64,000 bases of DNA from Stereum hirsutum FP-91666 SS1 (GCF_000264905.1 NW_006763133.1:1205082-1269081), one strand, 5' to 3'. Shown: positions 45,662-58,367, counted from the first letter of the stretch. The notes: generated by a model from the letters alone, not told the origin. Made by a program: numbers and translations.

Positions 45662-48501
45662 TTACATAGATGGGTCAAACGGTGCAAACGCAGTCTTGAA
45701 AGCCTGAACGTCTTCCCTGTCCTCCGTCTCAGACTGTATGCATGCTTTCCAGTCCACCCTCTCCTCCATCTTCAGCAATTTTGCCAGCACTTGCCTGTTC
45801 ACATCAGCATTCACATCGATCAGCGCCTTGAATATCAATAACCAGAGCGAGATCGAATGACTAACCTTCCAAATTGCACGCTGAACGGCACGCCGTCTCT
45901 CATCCAATACACCAACCTCCTCTCTCCATTCTCTCCATCACCAGCAGGCAACTCCACTCTGAAGTAGCTGCCCCTCTCTTCTCCTGGCGTGGGCGCATCT
46001 GCCTGCTCCACTTCGAACTCAATCCCCACCGGTTTACCCTCGTCGATGAAAGCCGCTTCGACCTCGTTCTTGAGCGATAGCGGAACGGGGATAACTTGTA
46101 TGTGCGAGTGGCCACCTTTTGCGGAAATTCGACCGACCTCGAAGAAGACTGGGACAGAGTTATGTTTCGCATAGAAGGTCCATAGAGCGGATTTGTACCT
46201 AAACGTCGATAGACGGTGCAGCCGTCAGCCACAAGAGTGCGAAGATAGTGCAAGTAACTAATACGTACTTCCCGATCTCGTTCAACACAGGCTGTTTAAG
46301 TTCCCCCGGTATAGAGCTCAACGTCGCGAAATGCGCAATGGGCACAATAAGCACATGCCCTCCTCCCGGCACACCACCGCTTGCACCTCCACCCCCACGA
46401 TTGTGAGTAGGAATGATCTGCCCCTTCGGCAACGTCACATAACATTCATTCCCAATCGCCACGATCAGATGCTTCGCGAGGCTCGGGTTACTGAGACAGA
46501 ACCAACACTCCGATGGACCTATCTCTTTCGGCGGTCCTCTTCTTTGTCCGTGCTGATGATGACCGTGTTGGTGTTGAGTTGCCCGACGCTCGGAGATGAC
46601 GGGACAGTCTTCGATGTAGTGGGCTTCGCTCCCACAGGCGCGACAGACGTAGCCTTCGCGAGGTTTGCGGCCGCCTGTGTCTCCTGGGTTGTGGCGTGTG
46701 GGACAGTCTCGGACCAGATGGCCTGCCTAAGAGTTTCAACGTAGAATTAGTGAGCATACGAGGTAAGGAAGAAAGCATGCATGGAAAGGGAGGACGAGTT
46801 GTCAAATCTGGATGCGGAACAAGGCACGAGCACGCGTTAGGCACGGGATTTGGACGTACCGTGTTACAGATCTTGCAAATGTAACCTTCTGGAGGTTTGG
46901 ACCTTTCCGGACAGTCGTTGATGAAATGCTATAACAACAAGCACAGGTCTGAGAGTCAGTACCGCCTCGTATTCCCAGGCCGAGCGCAAGAGCAAAAGAC
47001 CAGAGAAAGGAACTCACATCCGTGGATTCACACCTTTTACAGACATATCCAGGCGGAGGTTTACCGTTCTGTCCCTGCCCTTGTTCCCCTAATAGATGTA
47101 TATTTCAGCAATGAGAAGATGAGACTGCCAGAGCAACAAGCACAACAACCCACCCGTTCTCGTTCGTTTCTGGACATTGTTTCCCCACCGGAAGTTCTCT
47201 CCATCGCCCATATCTAAAGGTCGTTTATGCGGCCGAGACGGCCCCTCTGTGAACGGGTTCAGAGTAGCATTGGCCGGTCTCGCCGTCGCCGTTGCAGACT
47301 GGAGCGGTATTGAAAAGGCGTAGAACCACTGGATTCCAAATACAGACCAAGCTTGTCAACACGTCCATTCCATGAAAACGAGGAACAGATTAAACGTACC
47401 CGTTGTTTCTTCCCTGACGTAGGGGCCTCGCCTCCAAACGCACCTAGACTCACGAACCTCGAGACTCTCCCACCTTCATCATCCCACACGAATGGTTCCC
47501 TCTCCCAAAACATGGGCGGACCACCAGTACCATTACTACAGCTGCTGAAAAGGTACCTTGGCTTGATCTTCTTTATGAGCTCGTCTACGGGCGGTGCGCC
47601 CCCTTGAGCTATTTGTGGCGAGGGGAGCGGAGCGGACGAGAAAGTTGTGATACATGAAGGCCAGACGTGGGAGATGAGGATGTCGACAGTGGAAGATGTG
47701 GCGGCAGAAGACATGATGGATGCGAGGGAGGAGTTTCCGCCTTTTGATTTAGCGGAGGAGGAAGAGATGGTGTTGGAGAGGAGCTTGGAGACGGTTTGGG
47801 AGGTAAAGTAGGGCGAGGTGAAACCCTGTGGCGAGAGTCAGGATCCAACTAGTGTAGAAGCAGAACGGAGACATACGTGAGGTATTTCGGAGGCCTCAAA
47901 GATCTTGGGATCGTACGTTCCGCCTAGGCAAGCTATGCGGAGACCTTCCGCCGTGGTAAATGTGGCAGACTTGCCTGTACTTTCGCATGTCAGTCCGTAG
48001 CGTTCGTAGTTCAGAAGACAATACTCACCAAGTAAGAACACGTTGTGACACAGCTCTCCACTAGTCTTTGCAAACTTTTCGATTACGGAGGTAGGAAGAG
48101 GCAGCTCTCCCTGCATGATATAACATGGCAGAGGAGCTACGCATGATATCACACACTCGTCAGACGTGGTCGCGAGGGACTATAGCCGGACGAGACAGAC
48201 CTTCAAGCTTCCCCTCCAGAAGCTGTTTCGTTTCAGTTTCCTCATCATCTGCCTCACCCTCCTTCACGGCGCCGAAGAAATCGCCCGTGCACAAGACGAG
48301 GTCGAACTTGCCATGCTTCGCGTCAATGGATTTGACTTTCGCAAACAAGTCACGTATCGAGCCCAGCACCGAGCCCACCGTCAGGCTATCTCCATAGCAA
48401 ACGAGCCAGGTTGTTCATGTTCATGTTATTCTGGGAGGTTGTGAGGGTAAGAGGAGACAAACGCACATTTTGAGAGTCGAAGGTTGTGGAGGGCCGGCCA
48501 T
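45662..48501 (-). CDS. DRN1: DRN1 / CWF19-like lariat-debranching cofactor
   Basis: CWF19-like proteins associate with the spliceosome and help the Dbr1 enzyme debranch intron lariats. Eleven exons: 48467-48501, 48201-48385, 48029-48136, 47877-47974, 47400-47825, 47154-47328, 47018-47088, 46860-46928, 46269-46726, 45866-46198, 45662-45794; 696 aa. The N-terminal metallophosphatase-like domain shows LTVGSVLGSIRDLFAKV and LVLCTGDFFG, then PLPCYIMQGELPLP. Three CCHC zinc knuckles follow (GYVCKRCESTDHFINDCP, GYICKICNTAGHLVRDCP, GYVCRACGSEAHYIEDCP). The C-terminal CwfJ domains contain ECWFCLSNPSLAKHLI, GGGHVLIVPIAHFATL and GGHSHIQVIPVP (HIT-like). Multiple knuckles are a fungal feature. Complete and apparently intact. 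Confidence 0.92.
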
Positions 48502-50988
48502 AGTGTGTTCGGGAAACGCCGGGTGGCCAGCGAGAGGGGTTTGTTGGGCATTTTCAGGCATTCTTGTTCCCGCCACACCGCGACGAGCCCTGTCCAACTA
48601 GTACAGGTTTCGTCAAGGTTTCGTGCATGAGTCTGCAGCAGTGACTGTCTGTAACTGTCGCTTGTTGGGCTCAGCACATACTAGACCTCTGTTTATCCGG
48701 GCTGTCCGTGTAATACTCTTGCGTTGCCTTGTCGTTCGTCACTAATCCTCAGGTTCACTGAGTTGGAACAGGCTTGACCTCCGTGGTACGCACCTTTGGC
48801 TCATTTCCTTCCAGCAGCTGGATACAGAACAAAACACCGACCTTCTCATACCATACGCCCTCCCGAATAGCATACCCATGTCCCCCATATGCACACATCA
48901 GTCCTCAGACTCAGGCTCGCGACGCCTGGCAGGCCGCCAGTCGTACTGGATGTCACTGCTTTGTGCCACAAACAGATACTCTGTCGCTCGCGCTCAACCA
49001 CCATGACTTCTCAGGACGTCTTGACGGCCACACAAGTTGTGTAATTACATGCAATACCCTCTGCGAGCGTCAGATATGTCTGTCTCATGAGGGGCACGAT
49101 CCCGCTCTCCGAGTCGTCAGAAATCCCGGTTTTCTACTACCTCCTGTGATTGCTTATGGGCAGGTGGTAGAAACTCGGAGGTTTACGCTGGACATACTCG
49201 TAGACGTCTCGGCAGCCGCCCGAACAGATTGGACATCAACTTTGGACATCCAATGTCACATATACACATGCCACTGACGCTGTGCCACCACGCCACTGAT
49301 ATTTTAGAGCTACGATGGCAGATATGACATCTTTCTTTCCTCGATATATCATTTCTTTCCGCCACCAATAACAGAACAATCACTCCCTGAAACGGGACAT
49401 CAATACCAGTTGATCGTCTCTCGGAGTCTTCGGGCGTGGAAGCAGATGCAGGTACCCATGAATTCCAGCGTCGACGTCGATGGCTGGGAGTACAAGACTG
49501 TAAACATAGCCGAATACGGTGGCGAGTTGGACGATCATGATGTCCCCGAGGGCGCTCTTGTGTGTCTTTCTGGATGCTAATACCTGAGAAGTTCAGTGGC
49601 GACCTCGAGGAGCGTCTCCCATCAACTCTCGCTGGCGGTAAAGCTTCGGCGTACGCCTGGTAAAAACATGAGTTTCCGAGACATAGGGGCTGTGGTAAGT
49701 ACCTCAACTCCCGTTCCTGTGGTGTGACATACCGCTCATTCAGCCTTGTTTGTTCTACCATTCACTAACAAACAACCCCAGGGTGAGGAAATGGCCATTT
49801 GTGGAGCGCCCGTCGCATTCATCGTGATTTCATCTTTCCCTCGAATAACTTCTCTAACTTAGGCTTCGAAGTCAAAGTTAAGCTTAAGACTCGGAGTCAC
49901 CATGTCGACCTACACATCTGGTCTTGTTCGTGTGCTCCTGAGGTTTTCCCGCATCCTAGGGATTGCTTTCACAAAAGCCATGGGGAAATCCGAGGGCCTG
50001 AGGTAGGTGCTGGGACCTGAAAACTGGTACATTACGACCAACTGCTGTCTTCTCCTTTTAGCAAGCTGGTTGTAAGGATCGACGACATGGCCCCAGCTCT
50101 TAGGTAACCATCGACTCCTTATGCCTGAATTAAAGCATCCTTGGCCATGTCCAAGTTGACGCTTGATGTTTGTCGCCCTGGACGTGGTGGCTCCTCACGA
50201 CTGTGAACTCAACAAAGATGTTTGTCGGACAGTTCTGGCGATGCTCGGGCCTTCAGACTTTCAAAACGTTCACCCGTGTGCCTCGTCCTCAGGGGCTATA
50301 ATTGCATAAGTACGAGAAGCCTATGTGCCTCTGAAGGTGAGAGGGTATAGTCATAAATAATGCTTCATATGGGTATGTTGGACTGTGAGATGCTTCTGGG
50401 AGGGGTATGTCAGGAGTGATGATTGATTGAAAGTTCTCTATCGGCATGATTTGCTTTTTCATTTGGCTAAAATCGTGATGGCCTGGTACCACTGGCTGAA
50501 GATAATCTCTACTATTTATATACCATTTTATAGAACACTCGGATTAGTGCATAACGCATAGACAACGGGGCTTCGGAGGAGGGGAAGAGCGACAGAAGGA
50601 GTTACAGCAATTTGCAGAATCGTAGTCGCAGTCGCTTTTTTCTGCGATGGCGCTTGCGGCTTCTTCTGACGCAACCGACTCCCATAACAGGTTGTGAGCG
50701 CCACGACCACCGTCCTCTGGCGGCGGGCCACCCTCCACTGTAAAGCAATGTTTCGAGATATCTACATCTCAAAAATTGTACAAGTGATTCTAGTGTGTTG
50801 TTGACACACTCACAGTCCTAAAACCCAATATTTAAGTGGCAGCATCGAGGCTGGCTCGAGGACGAGCACTGTGGCCCCGTGTAGAGTGGCCCGTCGGAAT
50901 GGCCGGAGACAGCTCCGAGTGGAGCACAAACTTCTCTGCGAGAAATCTGGGTGCGACTACGATTCTGCAAACCGCTGTAAGAGCGGAA

Positions 50989-51030
50989 GTAATTTTGGTT
51001 TTCATTGAGCGCAATAAAAATGGAAATTAC
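50989..51030. repeat. Imperfect hairpin
   Basis: A 19-base arm (gtaattttggttttcattg) faces its near complement (caataaaaatggaaattac) across a four-base loop; 15 of 19 positions pair. Function unknown. Confidence 0.6.
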
Positions 51031-51541
51031 ATCCGCCGTCCGAGACCGACGGACGCTCTTTTGCCACTCACCGCAGCGTTTCACCGCGAAAGATTCCACC
51101 CGACTCTGCGTGCCTCTCGAATGTGGCAGCTTTGGGAGAGCTGCAGGAACGAGCACGATGCACGGTGCGTGCCTTCACGTGCCTCGCCCCCGCCGCGGAC
51201 CCACAGGACGAACACGCTGTCAAGATAAAACGAGCTGTGGGGGCCCTGGAGTGTGGAAGTTGAACATATTGACGGAAAAGGCTTAGCGGAAAGGAGGAAC
51301 TGTTCCTGTGCGGGTTGCCGTTTGGGGAACAAAGGAGAGGGAGCGTGAGAGCGCTCACCGTTTCTGGCGGATGCCATTGTTGCTCCGAGTGGCGAACGCG
51401 TGCAGACTTGTTGATGGAGGCTACTTGAGCTCGTAATGAGGCTGGCTATCGCCGCATCTTCTCTCCTCACCTGTCCTATTCTCGCTCCTCTTCCAGACTC
51501 TCGCAGGCACGAGACTGCCGCCGCCACTCCTTCCAGTCCGA

Positions 51542-51547
51542 TATAAA
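51542..51547 (+). promoter_or_regulatory. TATA box of the carboxylesterase gene
   Basis: TATAAA about 95 bp upstream of the ATG at 51639. Confidence 0.6.
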
Positions 51548-51638
51548 GTGTTCAGCACGCGCTCCATTAGAAGACTCAGCCCCAGCACCCGAGAAGACAC
51601 TGTCATCTGGTCAACCAGCACGGATTCCGTACTTCGTC

Positions 51639-53751
51639 ATGGTCGCCCTAACACCTTGTTTCGCTGCTCTCCTGCTCCTCTCGGCCACGGTCGCATCACC
51701 CGTACACAAATATGGGAATACTGGTGGTAGCAGCAGCAGTAGCAAGAAGACAGATATCTTGTCCCTACCGACGGTCTCTGAAGGCTTGGACTTTCTCTGT
51801 CTATTTCCTCTTGTCGAAAGGTACACCAAGCTTTGTACGCGCGCGACGAGCAGCTCGAGTTCGTCCGGAACGACCGTCACGACTCCACTCGGTACCGCGA
51901 CCGGCACGGTGTCCTCGTCTGCTGTTAGGTTTGCCGTCAAGTACGCTTCGGCGGAGAGGTGGCAGGATTCGTCCGTCGTGACGACTTGGGAGCTTCCGTA
52001 CGTGAACTCCATATTTTCTGGTTGCCTGCGATTTATTCACGTTTGATACAGCAATAACTCGACGGACGCGTCGGCTTCACCATTGGTTTGCCCCCAGTCG
52101 GGCGTGGATGCGTCTGATTACTCGGAGGATTGCTTGTCCATGCTCCTCTACGTTCCCTCGTCGGTATTGAGCTCCGGGGGCGATGTACCGACCTTCATGT
52201 GGTACGTACAGCCGTCTCCATCCTATTCATTCTAGGGTCTCATGCACAATTGTGTGCAGGATCCACGGAGGCTCTTTCATCCAGGGATCTGCTACGCAGG
52301 CTGGTATCGACGGCTCCAATCTCGCTGCGGCAACGGGTTCAATTGTCGCGGTCATTCAGTATCGTCTCGGAGCGGTACGTCTCGTTCTCTTACATTTCTG
52401 ATGTCTTCTTGTTTTTTGTCTTCGGAAGAAGTCGTTGCTGGTGCTGATATCACGACTTCGATGTTGCTTCGTATTCTCTTGTCCGCAGTTCGGATGGAAC
52501 GCACCTGATGGAAGCACCAATATGGCCCTCGGGGACGTCATAAACGCGTTGAAATTCCTCCAGACGGTCGTTCCTAGCTTTGGAGGCTCTGCATCCAAGA
52601 TCACGGCTGCCGGTCAGAGCAGCGGAGCGAACATGGTCAGGGCTCTCCTCGCGACCCCCTCAGCCGACTCCCTGTTCCAGTCGGCTATCCTCCAATCTGA
52701 TCCCATGGTAAGCCCCTATCCGGTGCTACACTGCTCAATATCACACTTGTTAACATCTCGCCACAGGACTACGGTTTCCTGTCCACGAGCACACAAACGA
52801 CGCTCCAAAGCTACTTCAACTCCCAACTCAACTGCTCCAGCACCGACACATCCTGCCTCTCTTCCCTCTCCACCTCCGACATCCTCAGCGCCTCCGGCTC
52901 CCTCTTCTCCGAAGCCGTCAACCTCGACGAATCCGCCACCGCCTCCGAACCCATGCGTCCCGTGCACGATGGAACGCTGATAACCACCCCCCTCGACCTA
53001 ACCGCCACCTTTCCCTCCGTCTCCAAGCCCATCCTCCTCACCACTGTCCTCGACGAAGCCGGTCTCACCATCTACGGCAGCTTTGACGACAGCATGACCG
53101 CGTCGACGTACGATTTAGTCGTCGAGGGCACGTTCACGAGCAGGACGGACACGGTTCTCAGTGCGAGCGAGTATACGGTCCCGGTGCTGGCGGATGGGCA
53201 GCAAGCGGACGCGAGGAGCACGTTGCAGACGTTGGGCACGGATCAGATATGGAGGTGCGCGACTTGGACGATGGCGAGGAATTGGGTGGGCAATGGGGCG
53301 AGTGCGTATGTGGGCGTTTATGTCGTCGGCGCAACGTATCCCGGGAATGAGGACGTGAGCTTCTGTACGGAGGACGGTGTGGTGTGTCATCAGGACGACA
53401 TCGAGATCGTGGTATGTTTCCCCCATTTCCTCTCATTCTGAGTCTTCCTGCCGTATTTAAATTCTTGGTATGCTGATTATTCTTCTGGGACTGTAGTTCG
53501 GCACCGTCACGTCCCCGACATCCGCACAGTCCGCGCTCATCACAGAGATGCAAGCGCGCTACAAAGCCTTCCTCAACACGGGCAACCCCAATCCCACCTC
53601 CGGCTCCTACGCCACCTGGGCGCCCGCGACGACGACCGATATCCCTGCGCTTTTGCTCGGCGGGAATGGGAGCACGGCGGACGCGGGGGCTTGTACGGTT
53701 GACTTTTGGGGGGATAAGCTGTTGTATGATTATCAGGTTTACGATATCTGA
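51639..53751 (+). CDS. Secreted type-B carboxylesterase/lipase
   Basis: An alpha/beta-hydrolase of the COesterase family, predicted to be secreted. Six exons: 51639-51997, 52052-52201, 52260-52374, 52489-52707, 52767-53411, 53497-53751; 580 aa. A hydrophobic signal peptide opens the protein (MVALTPCFAALLLLSATVAS). The oxyanion-hole motif is FMWIHGGSFIQGS, the nucleophile elbow ITAAGQSSGANM (GxSxG), and the catalytic histidine is probably in CHQDDIEIVFG, a version of the family HxxDIxYVFG block. The acidic member of the triad is likely in LLTTVLDEAGLTIYGS. Natural substrate unknown; related fungal enzymes act on lipids or other esters. Residues 50-75 (SEGLDFLCLFPLVERYTKLC) are unusual and might reflect an unrecognised intron. 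Confidence 0.88.
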
Positions 53752-54514
53752 TATCGTGGATCTGATAGTCAGGTGAAGCTCGGGGGTTGACCACCGAAAA
53801 TATGTGGTGCGTCGCGACTCGCCGGTATGGGTCCAGGTATGGATATAGGTACAGTATACGTCTTGCATTGTCTATTGGTCTAATTGGCGTCTTTTGTGTC
53901 TTCATCGTTGTCCTCATCTTACGCAAGTTTTTATTAGTTCGACATATTGCCGTTGTTCCGTTTCTTCCCCCTGTTACGGTCTACGTCTTTTTCATCCCAC
54001 TTTCAAACGGCATGACAGCCACTCTAATCATTCGAAGACCCGGACATTGACTTCGTTCTGTGCTTGGTCTTTCTTTCGGATCTCTTCTGTTTTGCTTACT
54101 ATACCTTATGATGTTTCGTCTTCACTTTTCCTACTTCTCTTCTCCTCGGCTCTTCTCGGCTCCTTTCTCGTCTCGTCTCGCTCGTCCGCCTCTGGCTACT
54201 GTATCCATAATGATTTCCATCTCTTTCTCGTACGTTGTCACGACTCACGTCTTACGTCTCTTGCCCTCTGCTCTGCTCTCTCCCCTCCCCTTACCTCCCC
54301 TGTGTCTTTATGTGATTAACGTGGTCAAGAAGAAGGGTGGTACGTAGTCTGTTGTTTAAAGTAGGGAAAACTGTGTTTACTGGGTCTGGAGTAGTATACG
54401 AGTTACATATGTAGCACAAGTCGATTCTGAAATATTTGCAATCAAAGTTGCTTCACTGCTTATACTTACGGTATGTCTCGTAAATCTAATACTTGATGTG
54501 GAGGCAGTTGTCTC

Positions 54515-54544
54515 GAGACAAACCACGTGGAGACAAACCACGTG
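54515..54544. repeat. Two perfect 15-bp tandem copies with CACGTG
   Basis: gagacaaaccacgtg occurs twice in direct tandem. Each unit ends in CACGTG, the palindromic E-box bound by bHLH factors; a third partial element (aaacgtgg) follows. Confidence 0.85.
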
Positions 54545-54669
54545 GCCGAAACGTGGCGGTATAAACAAGTAACTGTGTGGCGAACATTGCTGTGCCTCCA
54601 GTGTGGCTCCGAGACTCGGGCCTCAAAATAATTCAAGTCTCTGTACATACTGCAGATGAAAGACGGGGA

Positions 54670-54890
54670 GTCAAACATCCCTGAGTATGGGGACAAAAAC
54701 CTTCGAGCATAAGAGTCAAACAGCTTCAAGCACGGGAGCCAAATGCATCTCTGTCAACGGTGCACGGGGGCCAAACCATTAAAATACCTTCGGGCCAAAG
54801 TGCTTAACATTTCGTGGCGCATAAAACAACTGTGCATTACTTTGAGCACGGGAGCCAAAAACCTTCGGGTCACAGTACTCGATGGTTTGT
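54670..54890. repeat. Degenerate short repeat array
   Basis: Repeated wording of the type gcacggg(a/g)gccaaa and ccttcg(g/a)g recurs about four times at irregular spacing. Probably decayed satellite or nested relic; no coding sense. Confidence 0.5.
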
Positions 54891-55390
54891 GGTAGCGTAA
54901 AATTATCACACTCAGACATTTCGTTATCTATCAAAATATTGTCATTGTCAAGCAGCCGTGCGGACGCACGGGCACATGCTAGTGCTCTTGAACACCGCGC
55001 GATGGCTTTCCGGTCCCGGGCCACTTTCTAAGGGAATCGTGCTGCCATTCAAGGGCCTGAGCTATTCTTAGAGATGTCGATATATTCAGAAGTTGAACGC
55101 CTTGTCCTCAGTCTCGAACCCATCTTTCCACGCATCTCTCCCCGCAACGACCGTTCTACTTTCTCAAAAGTTCCATAACCGTCAACCGTCAAGTTCTTCT
55201 TACACAATCGACATTTCTCACTTCATGTGAGGGACATCAAATGGCATAAAAGTAAAGATCTGCAACATGACGAAGGAACTTGAATGGTCTAAACAGAAAT
55301 ATTCTATGCTTCGCGTCTGAGGTCACAAGCCTCACCGTTCACGTCATCCTCGCGTGAAGCACCAGTGAACAAGACGGCGAGTCCCAATCC

Positions 55391-57766
55391 TCAGTGGCGA
55401 GGCCCGACGACGACCTGCTTGGTCTTGTTGAACTGCGCGATGACCTCGTCCGACAGCCCAAGGTGAGCCTTGACTAGAGCCGGAGGTGTAAGTGCCAACC
55501 ACTATATAGAGTTCTGGTCAGCTATTGCGATTCATGTCAGGATATTAATGATGATGCTAGGGCTCACCTGGGCGAGACTAACGTCCTGGAAGCGATCTAT
55601 CGAATGGCCACTGTCAGCATATTATTGTTTTTCAAGGAAGCGGGGAGCGTCATACCAGTCTTGAATATTTCCAAATAATGGAGAGTAGTGTTCCCGACGT
55701 TCTCCACGTAGTGGCCTGAGCAGAGCATGAAGCATAAGCTCATGATGGTAACTGTGAAACCTAGTACTGCGAAAGGTGCTCACCATATGTAGCCGGCACG
55801 TAGCCAATATCCCCGGCCTGTGCATGAACCAAAGCATAAGAGAGCAGAGCGACAAGATTCCAGGGGTCTCGCCACTCACCTCGTAGTCGAAGGTTTGAGC
55901 GTTGCTGTCGGATGCGAAGATGGTCATACGTCCAGTGCCCTCGCTATAGTAGAAAATTTGAGTCAAAGGAGGACGCCGAAGAAGATGGCAGCTCACATGA
56001 AGAATGACCACTCGTCCTGCGTGGGGTGCCACTGTACAAAATATAAATCATCTCTGCACTCGGGGAAAGTAATATACGAGTCCTTACGTGCAGCTCCCGC
56101 ATGGCGCCGGGTTCGACTGTAACATCCGCGGCGGCAATGGTAGTTGAAACGGAGAAGACTGTAGAGTCCACGATCTTGACGGTCCCACCGCTCAGCTGCG
56201 TAGCATTCATCTTAGACATGGCGAAGGAAAAGGCTTGAGGTACTTGGCCCAACGGGTCCGAAGGCGCTACTGCATCGGGGGAAGGAGGCTCTACAAGGTC
56301 CAAAGTCAGAAAACGGTATTCAAGGGGGAGAAAGTGCTCGTACCTGCTGGGAAGATGTACAGTTCTTCGCCTGGCAGGGAATTGAAGTCGGAAATATCGA
56401 GCTGAAAGTTCTTGGCTATGACCTCTTTCGGGACATGAGCTAACCAGTCGGTAAGCTAAAAAAAGGGAAAGGTGAGGACGAGAACTGTTGGGAATTGGGT
56501 GACTTGGTGCGTACTAAAAAGGTGTCGTCTTCACTAATTATCATATACCCATGTATTCTGATCAGTATCACATCTCAAACAAATGACGAAGTGATGCCTT
56601 GCCTGAAGGCACCATCATCGAATACCAGCAAAAACTCGCTGCCTTCGGTCGACTCGTTCGTGGCCTGGAGAGAGTGCGGGATACCGGGTGGGAAGTACCA
56701 AAGGTCTCCAGGTTCCTGCAAATGATACATTATTCATCAGATCTACAGGAGGACGCCTGGCTCGAGGAATCTTTATTTACCACCGTGGCCAGAAAGTTCT
56801 TGCCATTTTGATCTACCGCGGTGACTTGGGTGGATCCCTGGCTTGTATCATTTAATATATGGGTAAGAAGAAAGATGGGGACAGCGGCGAACCTTGAGGA
56901 CATAAGCCCACTAGTACACAAAAATTGTAGCAACACAATATCTCATTCTAATGTGTCAGCTAACGGACTCACCTCAGAGCTTGTGTGCCAGTGCAACTCT
57001 CTGCGAGAAAGAACAAGTTGTTCAGTGGCTGTCATCTAAATGGACTCAGATACCATACCGAATTGCGCCTGGTTCCAATCGCATATCCACGCCGGCCATC
57101 TCTACACATGGTGATATGAGATCATGCAGAGTCTTGAGAGCTATTCAAGAGTCAAGACTCACGAGTTGCGATAGGCATTACTTCAACTGTAGAAAGTATA
57201 TGTGTCAGAGTTGATACGACGGTACCGAGAATGTAGACCTTACTGTTCTGCTGTCGAGCCCATCCTCCAGTTTGGAGTCGATTGTGACTGAGACTAAATG
57301 GCCATTTGGCGTTCGGCCTGAATACTCGGATGTTAGTGAGGTCCTGATATATTCATGACGATTCACCACTTACACGTCCCCATGATCGGTCGTAGGAGGC
57401 GCAAGCATGTCGGGATTCTGCTGGTCGATAGCAATCTAGAGATAAATTCATAATGAATAAACAATAAGATCGACGATTCAAAAAACTTGCGTTCTGTGGC
57501 CCTAGGATAGTACCACCGAGAGTTCCCCTGATAGGCTCTGGTTGGATGTCTGCCCCAGGCGTGTACAGAGGCCCATTAGGGGCCGTAGGTGCAAGAGACA
57601 CTGTGGTACTAGGACTTTCTGCAGCAGCCGACGCACTAGCGGTCTCCGTCGAGGAAGATTCGACGGAGATGGAGAGCGACGCGTCCGACGAAGTAGCTGC
57701 CGGGGCAGTATAAGCTCCTATGGCGAGGGAGACGACGCAGAAGAGCTGGTGGGAGAGGGTCAACAT
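55391..57766 (-). CDS. Secreted bicupin oxalate decarboxylase, 18 exons
   Basis: Manganese enzyme converting oxalate to formate and CO2, used by wood-rot fungi to control oxalate outside the cell or in the wall. Eighteen exons from 57491-57766 to 55391-55501 sum to 453 aa. A signal peptide is followed by a Ser/Thr/Ala-rich stretch of about 45 residues, then two cupins. Cupin 1 ligands: [11 protein letters not shown] (H163, H165, E169) and PGIPHSL (H208). Cupin 2: [12 protein letters not shown] (H343, H345, E350) and ATYGHYVEN. The N-terminal lid reads SEDDT (232-236) where bacterial OxdC has SENST; the key Glu is kept. Exons of 24, 28, 18 and 19 nt occur, and introns 57436-57490 and 56534-56602 begin with GC. 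Confidence 0.95.
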
Positions 57767-58367
57767 CGTAGAGGAGGGAGTGGGGTGACTGAAGTAAAAT
57801 TCTGAGAATCCGATGCTGACTTTTATACGTCCAGGGGCTATGGAACTGGATTTTAGGCGAAATAATGGTACACGGTCCAAGCCGGCGTTGCTGGGTGGTT
57901 CATTCGTGACTATGTCACAAGTAGGTGCTACGGAGGAGAACGAACACCGAACAATTAGGCCCAACTACTACAGTCATTGGGTTGAAGTCGGGAGACAGAG
58001 CCCGCTCCACCCCCAGCGCTACGATACCTTTAATTACCATAATGTGATCAGGGTTCTTGAACAAAGCCCAAGGAAATCCCGAGATGTCCCGGGAGACTGC
58101 TGGACCATCAGAGTCTTAGCGAAACAAACCCCTACAATTTTCATGAATTACCACATCGTCCGAATGTCTCCTAGACCAGCGCAGCGCCACTCGGGAGCTG
58201 CTCGATAGGAGTTCGTTGCGAGTCGGGTGTTTTCTGTAGTGGACACTACAAGGAGGAGCACTAAGTTATCGTGAAAGCGGCTAAGAAGCTATTCATAGTA
58301 ACTTACTAGTATGTTTCACCAGACAACCACGTACCAGTGTTCCCAAATTAGATACACTTGTGGTTAT
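57767..58367. other. Oxalate decarboxylase upstream region
   Basis: About 600 bp; TATA box as above, otherwise no feature assigned. Confidence 0.5.
57821..57827 (-). promoter_or_regulatory. TATA box of the oxalate decarboxylase gene
   Basis: TATAAAA on the minus strand, about 55 bp upstream of the ATG. Confidence 0.6.

Larger units (their letters stand above)
48502..51638. other. 3.1-kb gene-poor stretch
   Basis: No supported gene. One minus-strand frame of about 65 codons near 49380-49590 has host-like codon use (SALGDIMIVQLATVFGYVYS) and may be a relic or an exon I could not connect. An imperfect hairpin lies at 50989-51030. The last 100 bp carry the carboxylesterase promoter. Confidence 0.4.
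53752..55390. other. Intergenic region with repeats
   Basis: 1.6 kb. The first part is the esterase 3' end and CT-rich sequence; 54500-54900 contains a tandem CACGTG repeat and a degenerate dispersed repeat, annotated separately. No gene. Confidence 0.5.

Noticed and set aside
49183..49761. 192-codon open frame on the minus strand
   Set aside because: Single long frame without introns, rich in Arg/Ser/Cys, no recognisable domain, and a different frame on the same strand looks more gene-like. Probably chance or relic.
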